From contig JASTWB010000024.1 of assembly GCA_032158295.1 (NCBI GenBank), forward strand, positions 124,001 to 188,000: a DNA stretch of 64,000 nt, read 5' to 3'. The notes beneath the pieces were generated by a model that saw only the letters and a list, made by a program, of their open reading frames with translations, did not search any database and had not been told where the DNA came from. The translations under genes and the position numbers were made by a program. This document shows positions 44,973 to 57,219 of the stretch, in pieces (within the stretch, counting starts at the first letter, position 1; every line of letters begins with the position of its first letter). Source of the stretch: Pycnopodia helianthoides. Its lineage: Eukaryota; Echinodermata; Asteroidea; Forcipulatida; Asteriidae.

Positions 44973-46418
44973 TTTTTCTTATTCTTCCGAACGGGCTTTG
45001 TCCGCAGGCAAACGCATAGTTGCAAACTTTTGATCAACTTGAAACTTCTTGTGTAGTTAGAACATAACTATCAGAAGGTAAGTAAGTTGTGACGTCACGA
45101 TTGTGTCATCAGGTGTCAAATTACAAGCCAATTAAGGTCAAAAAGTGACGTCATGCCAATGTCTGTATGTCTCTGAATATTACAGCCACGTTTTTTATAT
45201 TTTGGCATATGATAGATCTAGACACGGGCAATCTTTGAAAAGTAAACACCAAAATCGTATGACCTTTACTTCCGGGTCGTTACCCTGGGTCGAAGTTTGC
45301 CTTTGGGTTTTTTTTTCTTGAAAAACATCACTTTCGGGCTTATTTACGGCATAACTCAAGATTGAAATTGAATTGAACATTGAAACTCATCAGACATTTG
45401 AACCTCAATATCAAGACGACACAAACTTGATGATGTCATGATGACGTCATCAGGTTTGGAATTACAATAAATCAAAGTTTAATATTTGTAAAACATCAAA
45501 ACTCGTGAACCGCATGTTGGATTTTTACAATCGACACATCATGGGACAGGTCGTTGAAAGTTCAACAAACCCTACACAAAACTTGACCCCATTTGACCTT
45601 AACTTCCGGTTCAAATCGGAAGTTGAAAATTTCAAAAATTCATATCTCAAAAACTACCGATTATTTTGGTTTATTTTTTGTATCTGGGTGTAGAACGTTA
45701 AGCCTGCTCAAACTTTTGCACTCAGATGACAACATTTTTTACCTTTACATCAGGTCGAAAAAGGCGCACGTTTAAGTTGACCCACATTGACAACGAACGA
45801 TAGTGAAACTGAAAGAACACAGGTAGACATACGAACGTGCGCCTACACATCGCATGCACTGAAGGCTATGCGTACCGTGGCGTGTTCTGCTCAACTGATC
45901 ACAGGGGGGCAAAGTCCATTTGGAATAAGCTATGCATAGAGCAAGGCTGTATGGGCTGTTAGTCTAATCCAAGTGTGAGCATTTTTGTCAGATAACAAAA
46001 GACACACTTCCAAAGATCACACAACCTTCAAACTTCGCACGTAGTTAGCTCTTCAATTGTAAAAGACACCGCTTTCTTGACGTCGAAATGACGTAATCAG
46101 GTGTTCAATTAAATTAAAAAATATATATTTGAAAAATTAATAAATAATGAACCGTGCATCGGAATTTTACAATCTATACATCATCGGAGAGGTCTTCGAA
46201 AAATAAACAAACGCTACAAAGAGTGTTGACTCAATTGACCTTGTCTTTCGATTGAAAGCGGAAGTTAAGTAGTAACCTTAGCATTTATTTCCTGTAACAA
46301 ATGTACTTTCCGTGAAAATTCAAAAGCTATCAACAATCTTTTCATCGATTTAATTAAACACTGACCCAATTGATAGCCGAACACCTCTGTGTTTGTTCGT
46401 ACAAACACTAAATTCTAG
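44836..46418 (+). mobile_element. Helitron-like unit 3 (short)
   Basis: Starts with two palindromes and a long T tract. It lacks the passenger segment: similarity to unit 2 stops at about 45.86 kb, just after the ACACAGGTAGACATACGAAC block. Its 3' hairpin GTGTTTGTTCGTACAAACAC ends in CTAG at 46415-46418. Confidence 0.7.
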
Positions 46419-48994
46419 TTTTTTTTGGTTAGTTCTACTTATTCTTCTCAGTGGGTATTGTCCGCAAGCAAACGCGGACTTGCAAAACTTTGATCAACTT
46501 GGCACTTCATGTGAAGTTAGAACATAACTAGCAGAAGCTGAGTAAGTTGTGACGTCATGATTACGTCACCAGGTGTCAAATTACAAGCCATTTAGGGTCA
46601 AAAAGTTACCTCATGCCAATGCTTGTATGTCCCTGAATAATATACCTACACAATTCAATTTTAGGCATATGACAAACAAAGACATGGGCAACATTTGAAA
46701 AGTTTAAGTCAAATTCACATGACCTTTACTTCCGGTTGTGCCGGAAGGTCAAAATTTGCCTTTGTTTAATTCTTTAAAAAAAAACTTTGTCGGTAAAAAT
46801 ATTAACTTCTGTATATCTGATCAACTTCAAATTAATACCATATTAGGACATGGATAAAACCTCCACCAGGTAGTTGTGACGTTGTGATGACGTCATCAGG
46901 TGTCAAAATACAGTAAATCAAAGTTGAATACTTCATAAATTCATTACTCAAGAAGTACATTAGCTATTATTACAATCTATACATCATCGGAGAGGTCATG
47001 AAAAATGTAGCAAATATTACACAGAGTCTTACATCATTTGACCTTGACTTAATGTTCAAACCGGAAGTAAAAAATTTCGAAATTCATGCTTTAGGAAATA
47101 TTTATACTTTTTACAAACACACTTCTCACAAATTTTACATCATGTCGTAGGTCCATAAGCGTTCTTAAACTTTGCCACAGAGATGTTACCTATTTGACCT
47201 TCACTTCCGGTTGAAATCTAGTATGCCTTGACCCGCTGTTAAACCGCGGGAAAATAACTGCACTGAAAACACACCCACAATGCGTGATCTATCACAGTTG
47301 CATTGTTAGCTGTTTTTCGCCCTATTGACCACAATGGTCAAAGTCCAAACATGCTTGTACTCTAGTCTCTGTCCAAGGTTCACGCATCCTGATTTCGGCA
47401 ATAGCTTTGTTAGTCTCTAAAACAGCCGTCTATGCAAACCTCGCTAACAATCAAAAGCTTGTTTAGACTTTTGCTAAAGTGTGTAGCTTGTAATGCTTTT
47501 ACTAAGAGTTATTCTTGGCCACTAGAAATAACCATAATACAATGTATTTTCATGATAATTAACGATTCGCAAAGAAATAATTATTAACATTTATCTTTCA
47601 TTAGGTGTTTGGCCAACATCCGAACAACTATTGTTATTGCTCTGTTTTTTTTTTCTTTCTGGGTTTTCTTCTTCGCAAAAAGAAAAGCTTGTATGAACTT
47701 GAAACTTACCGTGTACAAAGATCTTAGAGACTAGATGAATCCGCAACTTGTTTGGAATGATGACGTAATTGATAACGTCATTACGTTAAATAAACGTTAA
47801 ATAATTTGAAAAAATCATATCTTGAGAACCATATATGCTACATACAGGATCTTTGATGCATAGGAAAGGTCTTGTAATGTTGTACACATTGTATGCGAAT
47901 TGTGACCTCATTTGACCTTTACCGGAAGTTAAATTAAAAACTATGTTTTGGGGACTCTAGAGCCAAGTGAATAAAAATATGAAAAAAACTTTCAACGCAT
48001 AATATTTTGTTTAGCTCATGAGCATTCTAGAAATATGGTATATGACGTCATAGCTACGTCACAACGACAATCGTTAACGAGGTCGAACATTTTTTAATTT
48101 TGCTATCTCCAAAAATTAAATATTGTACGGACTTGAAACTTACTACACACCTAGACCACAGTGTGTACATGACAAAATACATTTGTTTTTGAATTACGAC
48201 GTCACCAATGACGTCATTACATTAAATTGAAGTTTTATATTAAAAATAATCATATCTCAAGAACCATGCTAAATGCATAATATGTGCACCATATGAAAGC
48301 TCTTAAGGTATTAAACAAATCTTACCCACTTTGTGATCCCGTTTGACCTTTACTTTACTAAAGCACATTTTTTTCATCATGACGTCATCGGGTGTCAAGT
48401 TACAGTAGTTCAAAGCTTATTACTTTAAATATCATATCTCCTGAACTGCATGTCATAAAGTCGTAATATTTGTGCTGTCTTGTAGCTTGCAACACTTGTG
48501 ACATTTTGTTCGAATGCATGACCCCACGTTGACGTTTCCTTCTAGTCCAAACAGGAAGTTCAAATATTAGAAATCATATTTCCTGAACCACATGTCATAA
48601 AGTCTTAATCTTTGTGCTGCTTGCTAGCTTAATACACGTTTGACATTTTATTGCAGAAGCATGACCCACTTTGATCTTTCCTTCTGGTCCAAACATGAAG
48701 TTCTAACTATACGAAACTCTATCCTCTGGTCAAGGTTCTCCTAACATGATTTTGGCAATAGCTTTGTCAGTCTTTAAAACAGCCGTCCATGCAAACCCCG
48801 CTATCAATCAAACGTCAGGATTTTAATCAAATGCTTTTTAGAATTTTGCTAAAGTGTGAAGGTTGTTAGGCACGCCACAAAACGGTAATGGCACCAAATT
48901 CCACTCAATGCAATCGCTCTCGCGTTGACTACAACACTGACCCCATTGATAGCCGAACATCTCGTGTTTGTTTGGACAAACACTTGCGCTCTAG
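46419..48994 (+). mobile_element. Helitron-like unit 4 (probably composite)
   Basis: A second 5'-like start (AGGTGTTTGGCCAACATCCG) near 47.6 kb suggests two partial units, the first lacking its 3' end. The 3' hairpin and CTAG (48991-48994) match unit 1. CRE and ETS motifs occur throughout; no ORF is supported. Confidence 0.65.
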
Positions 48995-50170
48995 TTTTTT
49001 TTTAGTTTTTCTTCTTCTTCTCAGAGTCGTTTGTCCACAAAAAATAGCATAGTTGCGACTATATTAACTTGAAACTTTACATGTAGGTTGATTGCAACTA
49101 GCAGATGATACAGAAGTTGTGGCGTCATGATGACGTCATCGGGTGTCAAATTACAAGCAATTTAAGTTCAAAAAGTGACGACACGCCAATGCCTGTATGT
49201 CTCTGAATATTATAGCTACAGTAGTTATATTCGGTCATATGATAGACCAAGACATGGGCAACATTTGAAAAGTTGACGTAAAATTCACATGACCTTTATT
49301 TAAGGTAGTACCGGAAGGTCAAAGTTTCCCTTTGTGTAATTCTTTAAAAAAACACTTTCCTTGTTTCCTTGTAAAACAATAATTTCTGTTTATCAGATCA
49401 ACTTCTAGTTAAGACCATGTTAGAACCGTAATACAACCTCCATCAGGTAGTTGTGACGTCATGATGACGTCATCAGGTGTTAAAATACAGTAAATCAAAG
49501 TTTAATACTTCAACAAATCATAACTCGAGAAGTATTTTAGCTATTAATTCAATCTATACATCATCGGAGAGGTCTTGAAAAATGTAGCAATTACTACACA
49601 ACATGTTACACTATTTGACCTTGACTTCTTGTTCAAACCGGAAGTTGAAAATTTACAATGCTATACTTTAAGAAATATTTATACTTTTTACACATACACT
49701 ACTCAAAAATAATACACCATGTTGTAGGTCTACAAGCGGTCTCAAACTTTGCCACACAGATGTTACCTATTTGACCTTCACTTCCGGTTGAAATCGGGTA
49801 TGCATTGACCCGCTGTTAAACCGCGGGAAAATAACTACACTGAAAGCACACACACAATGCGTGATCTATAACAGTTGCATTGTGAGCGGCTTTTCGTTCC
49901 TCTAGTCTCTGTTCAAGGTTCATGCATCCTGATTTTGGCAATAGTTTGTTAGTCTCTAAAACAGCCGTCCATGCAAACCTCGCTTACAATCAAATGCCAG
50001 ACTTTTGTTCGTGAGCTTTTTTTGACTTTTGCTAAAGTGTGTAGCTTGTTAGGTACGCCACAAAACAGTAATGGCACCAAATTCAACTAAATGCAATAGC
50101 TGAGGCGTTGACACAACCCATTAATAGCCGAACACCTCGGTGTTTGTTCGTACAAACACTTAAGCTCTAG
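48995..50170 (+). mobile_element. Helitron-like unit 5 (short)
   Basis: T-rich start, TGACGTCATCGGGTGTCAAA block, backbone similar to 46.4-47.45 kb, and a 3' hairpin of the TTCG-loop type with CTAG at 50167-50170. Confidence 0.7.
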
Positions 50171-53100
50171 TTTTTTTTTAGTTTTTCTTCTTCTCAGTGG
50201 GCTTTGTCCACAAAAACGCATAGTTGCGAGGCCTATATCAACTTGAAACTTTACATGTAGGTAGATTGCAACTAGCAGATGATACAGAAGTTGTTGCGTC
50301 ATGATGACGTCATCGGGTGTCAAATTACAAGCAATTTAAGTTCAAAAAGTGACGTCATGCCAATGCCTGTATGTCTCTGAATATTATAGCTACAATATTC
50401 ATATTTGGGCATATGATAGACCAAGACATGGGCAACATTTAAAAAGTTAACCTCAAAATCGTATGACCTCTACTTCTTGGTCGTTACCCTTGGTCGAAGT
50501 TTGACTTTGTTTTTTTTCTTGAAAAACATCATTTTTGGGCTTGTCTACGGCATAACTCAAGATTGAAATTGAATTTATCATTGAAACTCATCAGGCATTT
50601 GAACCTTAACATCAAGACAACACAAACCTGATGATGTCATGATGACGTCATCAGGTTTTGAATTACAATAAATCAAAGTTTAATATTTGTAAAAAATCAT
50701 AACTCGTGAACCGCACAATCGACACATCATCGGACAGATCGTTGAAAGTTTAACAAACCTTACACAAATCTTGACCCCATTTGACCTTAACTTCCGGTTC
50801 AAATCGGAAGTTGAAAATTTCAAAAATTCATATCTCAAAAACTAATTTTACTTTAGTCAGAATTTATACATCTACATACCTATATACTACAGGTTGTAGG
50901 TCCTTGAGCTTTCTCAAACTTTTGCACAAAGATGATATCAAATTGACCTTAACTTCCGGTCGAAATCAGACGTTAAAGCCCACGAGTGTGATTACCCGCG
51001 TTTAAACTGTGTATAGTGCTAAAGCACTGTACACATATACGCACACTGTAGGCTATGCGTAGTGGCGTGAATTTTGTGCACGTTTGGACATGTCACAGTT
51101 CATCGTACTTTTAACAATGGCGCTACGCAGCAGAAATGAGTTTCTCTCAACCTGTGCTATGTTTGGCGACAAATTGTTTCCTTTTTCGCCCTTCTGGTGG
51201 CTTGATGGTGATTATGGAATTGAAGACCTAGTTTCACTGAGATGTCTACCTGCTTCAGTTATTTGTATCACTTTTATTATGTGATAAAATGCAAGCAGAA
51301 AAGGATCAACATTGGTTATGTTTTGATCCTACACCGCAATGAACGGACGTGACTTCGGCTTGTCAAGGGCGTTTCAGCCCGGCACTCACGGCAGTGTTTA
51401 TCGGCGCGACACGGTGAATACAACGGTAAGCTTTGTTTCAACATAATCACTTTTCAAAATGAATGTGTCAAGTAGTGACGTTTTTAAAACTAAGGATCGT
51501 TTAATGATCATGGAGGAGGAAGAATTGGGCAATGGGGACTTGGTATGATTTTTGGCTTTGTCACTAGTGTCAGAAAATGGTCAGATTTGATGAATGTGTT
51601 CCGTTCCATCAACAATGCCATAAATATGTTACAACCTTTCGATTAAGTTTCCCCAAAGGTTAAGATTTATAAGTTATTCACTTCCAAAGCAGTATGGGCA
51701 CTTTCCACTTATTAAATTAAAATCATGAAATGTTTTAAGTCTTGAATTTTGTTTAATTTACCAGTTAGTACAGTGATCAAGGAACATAGTCTGATGGCAG
51801 GATGAGAGTCTGATTACTGGGTCAGGACTGGTACACAGAAAGGAGTTGCAGCTGTCAATATGAGCCATCTTTAGTCTTCACTGCTCTTGTCATTTGTCAA
51901 CTATGATTATACCTGGCCAAAATCATGATTATGGATGGTCTTTTCTTGAGAGGTAAATTTACAGTAGTTTATTGAAAGTTCAAAATGACACAAATTATTT
52001 TGCAAGGTAAAACATTTCCAAAGGAATTGAAATAAAACTTCCGGTTGAGCCCATTTTCCTTGTAATTCATTGCATTTTTTGTTGGTATGGATAACATGAC
52101 TTTGCGTAACTAATACTGTGAGACTTTCTATTCAGAGGAATTTACATATTTTTGAAACATTCTAAACATAAGTTATTGTAAATTTGTTCATGCATTTTGT
52201 TCATGCATATTGTGCTATGATTTTTGTAGTGTCATTTTTTTTTTAATATTTAACTTGATAGGTTATGACAAAATGTCTGAAGATATTTTCATCAAGTCAT
52301 ACTATGTTCATTGTTTTTTCTTCATCAGAATACAGCACATCCAGTACCGGAACAGTCTACAGTGAAAATTGTGACACTTGCTGTTATGTTCCATACCTTA
52401 TTTCCCTGCCAAGTCGCTGTATCATGCACCATGGTGGTAGAAATAGTATTTGGCTCAGTTTTGTTAATAGTCTAACTTCACAAGAGGCTTAGACTTGCAT
52501 CTTCATGATGTGCCTTTGTATTGCATAACTATTCAAAACAAGTGTCTTCTAAGGTTTAATTTTTTCTCGAGTCTAAATAAACAAAACGTTCTGTACGGAA
52601 ACCAATATTTAAAAATCAAGCAAGCCATTTATAAAATGCAAATGAAAGCTTACACAATGTTTGACTTATTTGAAGGTTATCATCATCAAATGTAATGAAC
52701 AATCATTGTTTATCCACCGATACGTAATGAGAATCCAAATTTATTTGAAATCCTTTGAACATTTCTAATAATTATAGCTTAATAATGTCAACTTGAACAA
52801 CATAGCTTGTGTGAACTTGTTATTTATGATGAATCAATAAAGAATAAGTTTTCATTAAAAAGGGTCTCTATTTTACTACGCTTAATGGAAACTTTCTTTA
52901 CACGCGTGTAGCGTATAGTTCTGAAAACAAACAGTTTAAAAAAAAACTGTTCCATCTAATTCTCCAATGTACAAAACATATAGAAAATGTTTTTGGATTT
53001 ATTTTGCTCGCAAAACATTATGCCAACGTTTGGCCTAGACCTGACACATATGATAACTCTATGATTGCGAAACAAAATCTGACGCGCATCCCAGTTATCG

Positions 53101-53871
53101 TATCTGTATCTGTATCCGTCTCCGTACACTTGCAAAACCTCTGTAATGTTTAAATAAAGGAGACTTTCACAATTATTTACCTCTTATCAAAATCCAACTG
53201 TTTTTCAAATCCTGTCAACACTTTAAAGGAAGTATGACTTAATAAAGTTAGCATGAATTGCAAAGCTTGTGTAAGCATGTGTCTTATTGTCTTTAGTGCT
53301 CTTTCTTAATCAATACAAAAATGTTGCATTAGTGACTGGAATCCTGGATAGAACAATTTTGAATTTCAAATTACAAGCAAATCAAATTACCAACATTACA
53401 TGTCACAAAACCTTCAAACTTCGCACATAGTTAGCTCTTCACAAGCAAAAGACACCGCTTTAATAACACGATAATGACGTCACAAGGTGTTGAATTGAAT
53501 TAAAAGAAAGTTTATTATTTGAAAATATAATACATCATGGATCGTGCTTTTTTTTTTTTTTTTTTTTTTTTTTACAATATATACATCATCAGAGAGGTCT
53601 TCAAAAAATTAAACAAACGCTACAAAGCGTGTGATCTCAATTGACATTGTCTTCTGTTTGAAAACGCATGTAGTAACCTCAACATGTATTTATTTACTGT
53701 GTAACTAAATGTATAAATGTAATAGATTTACACTTTACTTTCTGTGAAATTCCAAAAAACTATCAACAATCTTTTCATCGATTTCATTAAATAGTTTACA
53801 CATTAACACAACATTGACCCCATTGATAACCGAACACCTCGAATTTGTTATCAACAAATTCTTATCTCTAG
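50171..53871 (+). mobile_element. Helitron-like unit 6 (terminal, diverged)
   Basis: The most diverged unit, with its own passenger copy (51.08-52.86 kb) and a poly(T) of about 30. The hairpin stem is changed on both sides (GAATTTGTT / AACAAATTC), preserving pairing. CTAG at 53868-53871 abuts the polymerase. Confidence 0.75.
51083..52860 (+). other. passenger gene-like segment in unit 6
   Basis: Exon 51339-51425 then GTAAGC; acceptor and exon 52329-52475. The TGA of units 1 and 2 is TCA here, so exon 2 runs 17 codons further to TAA at 52473-52475. Frames stay open with no indel. A separate upstream ORF (51116-51284, MALRSRNEFLSTCAMFGDKL...) is open here but shifted and shortened in units 1 and 2. 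Confidence 0.5.
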
Positions 53872-56803
53872 TTTTCTTTTGATTTTCGTCTAATTCGTGC
53901 CTTCATTTCATTCCATGTACATTCCCACATCTCTACATAACTATATTCTGGATCGATACTCTGTAAGAAGGTTTTCTTTTCCAGAGTTTTGAGGTATAAT
54001 TCAGACATAGGCACCATCAAAGTGGGATGTAACACAGAACCCTTTGGGTAACATTTGACGCACCCGTGCCAATAACAACCGTGAAATTCCATTATTTCTC
54101 GCGTTTCTTCGCAAAATCCATCTACTTTGTATTTGCCATTGTGTTTTTCACCCTCGTTTCTGGCATTTTGAATATATTTCCGCTCTGTCTCACTCACATA
54201 CCGTAACCATTCTAGTGCACTCTCCGACTGTTTTTCACAACAATTATAACCTTTTGGTGGTAAAATGGCAATGGTTTTCGGTTCCAAAAAGTTACGCCTG
54301 TATACTAAATTACATGCAGAAGCAATAGTACTACAAGACTTGAATGGGTCGATCCCCTTATCATCATCCCCTTTGGCCGTTACACGTTTAAATAATGATC
54401 TGAATTCCATACAACATCTCTGTAATATGTTCACGTCGCTGATGCAATAAGACAATAGCTCATCGCTCAGCACAAAGGGTTTGTTTAGTCTTTTTTCACA
54501 TTCGTACCATTCGGTAAACTTACGCCTCATGTCCGAGTTTATACTATCTGGGGCGTAGTAAGAAACGTCGGGGAGCGGACCAGTGTATTTCTGATTCTCC
54601 TTTGTGTTGAACAGGTGAGGAAAAAAAACCTTTTTCATTTCAGTTAGGCCAAATGTACCCGGCAGTTTGGAAAGGGCCATCAGAAGAAAATTCAGAGAGT
54701 CTATCACTTTGATATTACACAAACTAATAGTTAAACTATTAATCTTAGCCCCTGTGTAAATGATTTCGGGGGTAACCGCATTATCATATAGGTATTGCAA
54801 AAGAAAAAAACCCATCATACCCCCTTCAAACTGTGCGCTAAAACCAGAGAGTTTTCGTTTGTCCTTGAACTGAAAAGCCATTTGCAAAACTCATCTTTAT
54901 ACGTTCCCCCCCTGAAAACCTTTTGTCTGTCAATCCCACACACCTCACAAGTCATCTGTACACAACACAGATTTGGAATATGTACACCAGTATCCTGCAT
55001 GCATTCAAAGTCAAGAAATATAAACTTTGTGATTTTGTCAATCTGTTTCTTTTCGCCCGAGTTGTAAATTTTTGTTAGTTCTCCAGGTACTTTCATAAAA
55101 CATCTATGTTCAAAATGAACCATTTCACTACATGTTGAGCAATACGTTTTCGCGCAGTCGTGTTTACCAAATCTGCTCTGTAAAGAGGCGGTGACAAATC
55201 TGTCGCACTTTTTGCAGCAGTGGTAGGACTGACAAACCGTTTTGTTATTAGCAATAACCTTCACTCTGTGGTTTTCAAAACACTTCTGGTTCTTGAAATT
55301 ACGGTTACATAAATTACAATACACCCACGCGATTACTGGTTCTGATGAACAATCCGATGATAGGCATCTCTTGCACTCACTCCTGCAAGCTATATGGTAA
55401 GTTATATTTTGATACCCCTTTAGACACGTATCGCAGTAGTAACTTCTTTTCAGAAATCCCTTCATTGATGTTATGAGGTCAAAGTGTTCCCCATGAAGAT
55501 ACAGGTACACTGTTTTTGGTCTTGCTGGTCCCTTGAGTATGCATGCATTCAAGTGGGCGCTTGAAACGACCACGATCCGATAGTCATCAATAACGCCCTG
55601 GAATTTATTTATCTCGTCCAAACCGCATGGACCTACTTCAACACTTGCTTTAACGTGTAAATCATGGGCCATGTATTCCTGTAATCTGGAATTTTTCTTT
55701 TTGATGCTGTTTACTTGAGGGTGATTTTCGTGTATCGCTACACCCGTTACTAGAGCTCTTGCGCAACACATACCCTTATCATTATCTACGATAGTTACAA
55801 TGGATTTGCATTTAGCTATTTTATCACGCAATAACTGTATTCCACCTTTGCTATCACCTCCCTTTCTAGGCATTGTTAAATGAATGAAGTTGATAGATAC
55901 AGTCTCATCCAAACGGATATCTTGGTGTGACTGTAGTACCCGCTCCAAAGTTGCCATAAATTTCTCAAGCGTAAATCTGTCCATCCTAATAAATGGAATT
56001 GATATGGGTGTGTCTAATGAGGGTGTATCAAAAACAAATATTACCATATCATCGGAATGTGCATAAACCGTTACTTGTTCTAACAGATCTTCAAATATTC
56101 TACTTAGTACATACAGAATTTCTGAATACGGTAACTCATCTAAATCATTAATTTTTACTTCATAGTTATAGATTTCGGCTTTAAATTTTTTATTTGATCT
56201 TTGTTTTACCCCAATCACCTTATAATAATCTTGCGCCGGACTTTCTTTATGGCGTTTTCTCGGCGATTCTCCTTCCTCGTCTTTAACCGATTCTTCGACG
56301 TCGCGAAGCTCCTCATCACCGTCATCACTGTTCTGCGTTTGGTCCTCGGTTCTCCTCTGTCCTCCACCAGCTCCTTCCGCGTCTTCAAGCGATTCCCCCA
56401 GTTCCTCGTCATCGTCACCACTCTTCTGCGCTTGGTCCTCCGTTCTCTGCTCCCCTACACCCGTTTGGTTGTTCTCCTTCTCCCCCTCCTCTCGTTCCAA
56501 AAATATTTGAAAGTGTTCGTTTAGGTGGTCTCTAAGAGACTCATCCAGTTCAAAGTTCTGCAGAATGTAGTTGAAGTCATCCTGACTAGCGCATTGTGTT
56601 ATAAGTCTATATACGTTTACGCCAGCATTCTGTTCGTAGTTCTCAACGTCGTTGATTTCATCCAAATTTAGACCTAACTCATATAACTGTTGAAATCTCT
56701 CATTCAGGTAACGTTTCTGAGCTTCATCCAATTGAAAGTTTTCGGTAATGAAATTAAAATCCTGGTAACAGTCGCACTGTGTTATCAAATCGTATAAATT
56801 CAT
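53872..56803 (-). pseudogene. protein-primed type B DNA polymerase, N-terminal and exonuclease part
   Basis: The ATG at 56803 starts about 660 residues. Two imperfect 45-residue repeats (NLYDLITQCDCYQDFNFI... and NVYRLITQCASQDDFNYIL...) come first, then two acidic RTEDQ-type repeats (about 110-185). A conserved Maverick polymerase N-terminal domain (SIPFIRMDRFTLEKFM, about 190-450) and a Cys-rich zinc-binding region (CDTC, CKRC, CNLC, CKKC, CSTC; about 450-565) follow. Exonuclease motif I (FLDFECMQ) is near 596. A frameshift lies in 54815-54887. Downstream come the terminal-protein-type region and exonuclease motif III (YCISDVNILQ). The frame stops at the TAG made by the inserted CTAG. Confidence 0.9.
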
Positions 56804-56847
56804 TGTCGCTACTTATAACTGTTCATTGCTTGGTCGATGAATGAACT

Positions 56848-57219
56848 TTACGATTTTAAAGCGATCCACTGATTAATATCTAAACCAATACCTTTGATTG
56901 TTGGATATAGCGTATGGTTTACAGTGGTCAAAAAACTACGGATGTCTAATATAAAACGATTCTGGTAATAACATACGCTAACGTATTCTGTCTTACCCAG
57001 ATGTCTCATATTCTTATCGTCGCAATATACCGATCCCGAAATGTTTGGTCTGTTTATATACACATTATTTTGTATTATTCCATCGTCACGCGAGAGAGCT
57101 TGAGAAATGGTCTCATTATTGTATTGACACGAATAAGATATGGCTGTGATGTTACAACATAGTGCAATTAGAAATAAAAACAGACAAAAACGCACGCTCT
57201 TCATGTTAAAACTATCCAA
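56848..57219 (-). CDS. PC4-like ssDNA-binding protein with signal-peptide-like N terminus
   Basis: The C-terminal half (HLGKTEYVSVCYYQNRFILD, IRSF..., then GIGLDINQWIALK) matches the PC4/p15 C-terminal fold: a beta sheet with the VxVxxxxxxxxxDIR strand pair and a closing GIxLxxxQWxxLK helix. PC4 domains bind single-stranded DNA and act in transcription or replication. The first 60 residues are unusual: after MDSFNMK comes a hydrophobic run (VRFCLFLFLIALCCNITAIS) like a signal peptide or membrane anchor. That suits no nuclear protein and may mean translation starts later or that the N terminus is a fusion. It lies 44 bp upstream of the polymerase on the same strand, in an intact frame of 123 codons. 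Confidence 0.65.
   Translation of the reverse strand: MDSFNMKSVRFCLFLFLIALCCNITAISYSCQYNNETISQALSRDDGIIQNNVYINRPNISGSVYCDDKNMRHLGKTEYVSVCYYQNRFILDIRSFLTTVNHTLYPTIKGIGLDINQWIALKS

Larger units (their letters stand above)
37603..53871 (+). mobile_element. 16.3-kb head-to-tail array of Helitron-like units inside the viral polymerase gene
   Basis: Six 3' termini are seen at 41245, 44835, 46418, 48994, 50170 and 53871. Each shows a CGAACACCTC-like block, a hairpin, 6-8 bases and CTAG followed by T. The left host junction ends in A (37602) and the right begins with T (53872), the A|T target of Helitrons. The polymerase frame is continuous across the two junctions, so the empty site is exact. No Rep/helicase ORF occurs, so all units are non-autonomous. 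Unit starts are T-rich with palindromes GAGGTGTTCG...CGAACAACTC, forming subterminal inverted repeats with the 3' block. Confidence 0.8.

Noticed and set aside
42223..45775. Repeated ORFs starting MNRMLDFYNRHI in units 1-3
   Set aside because: They lie in the conserved CRE/ETS backbone, are short, end differently in each unit and lie in DNA that is conserved regardless of frame.
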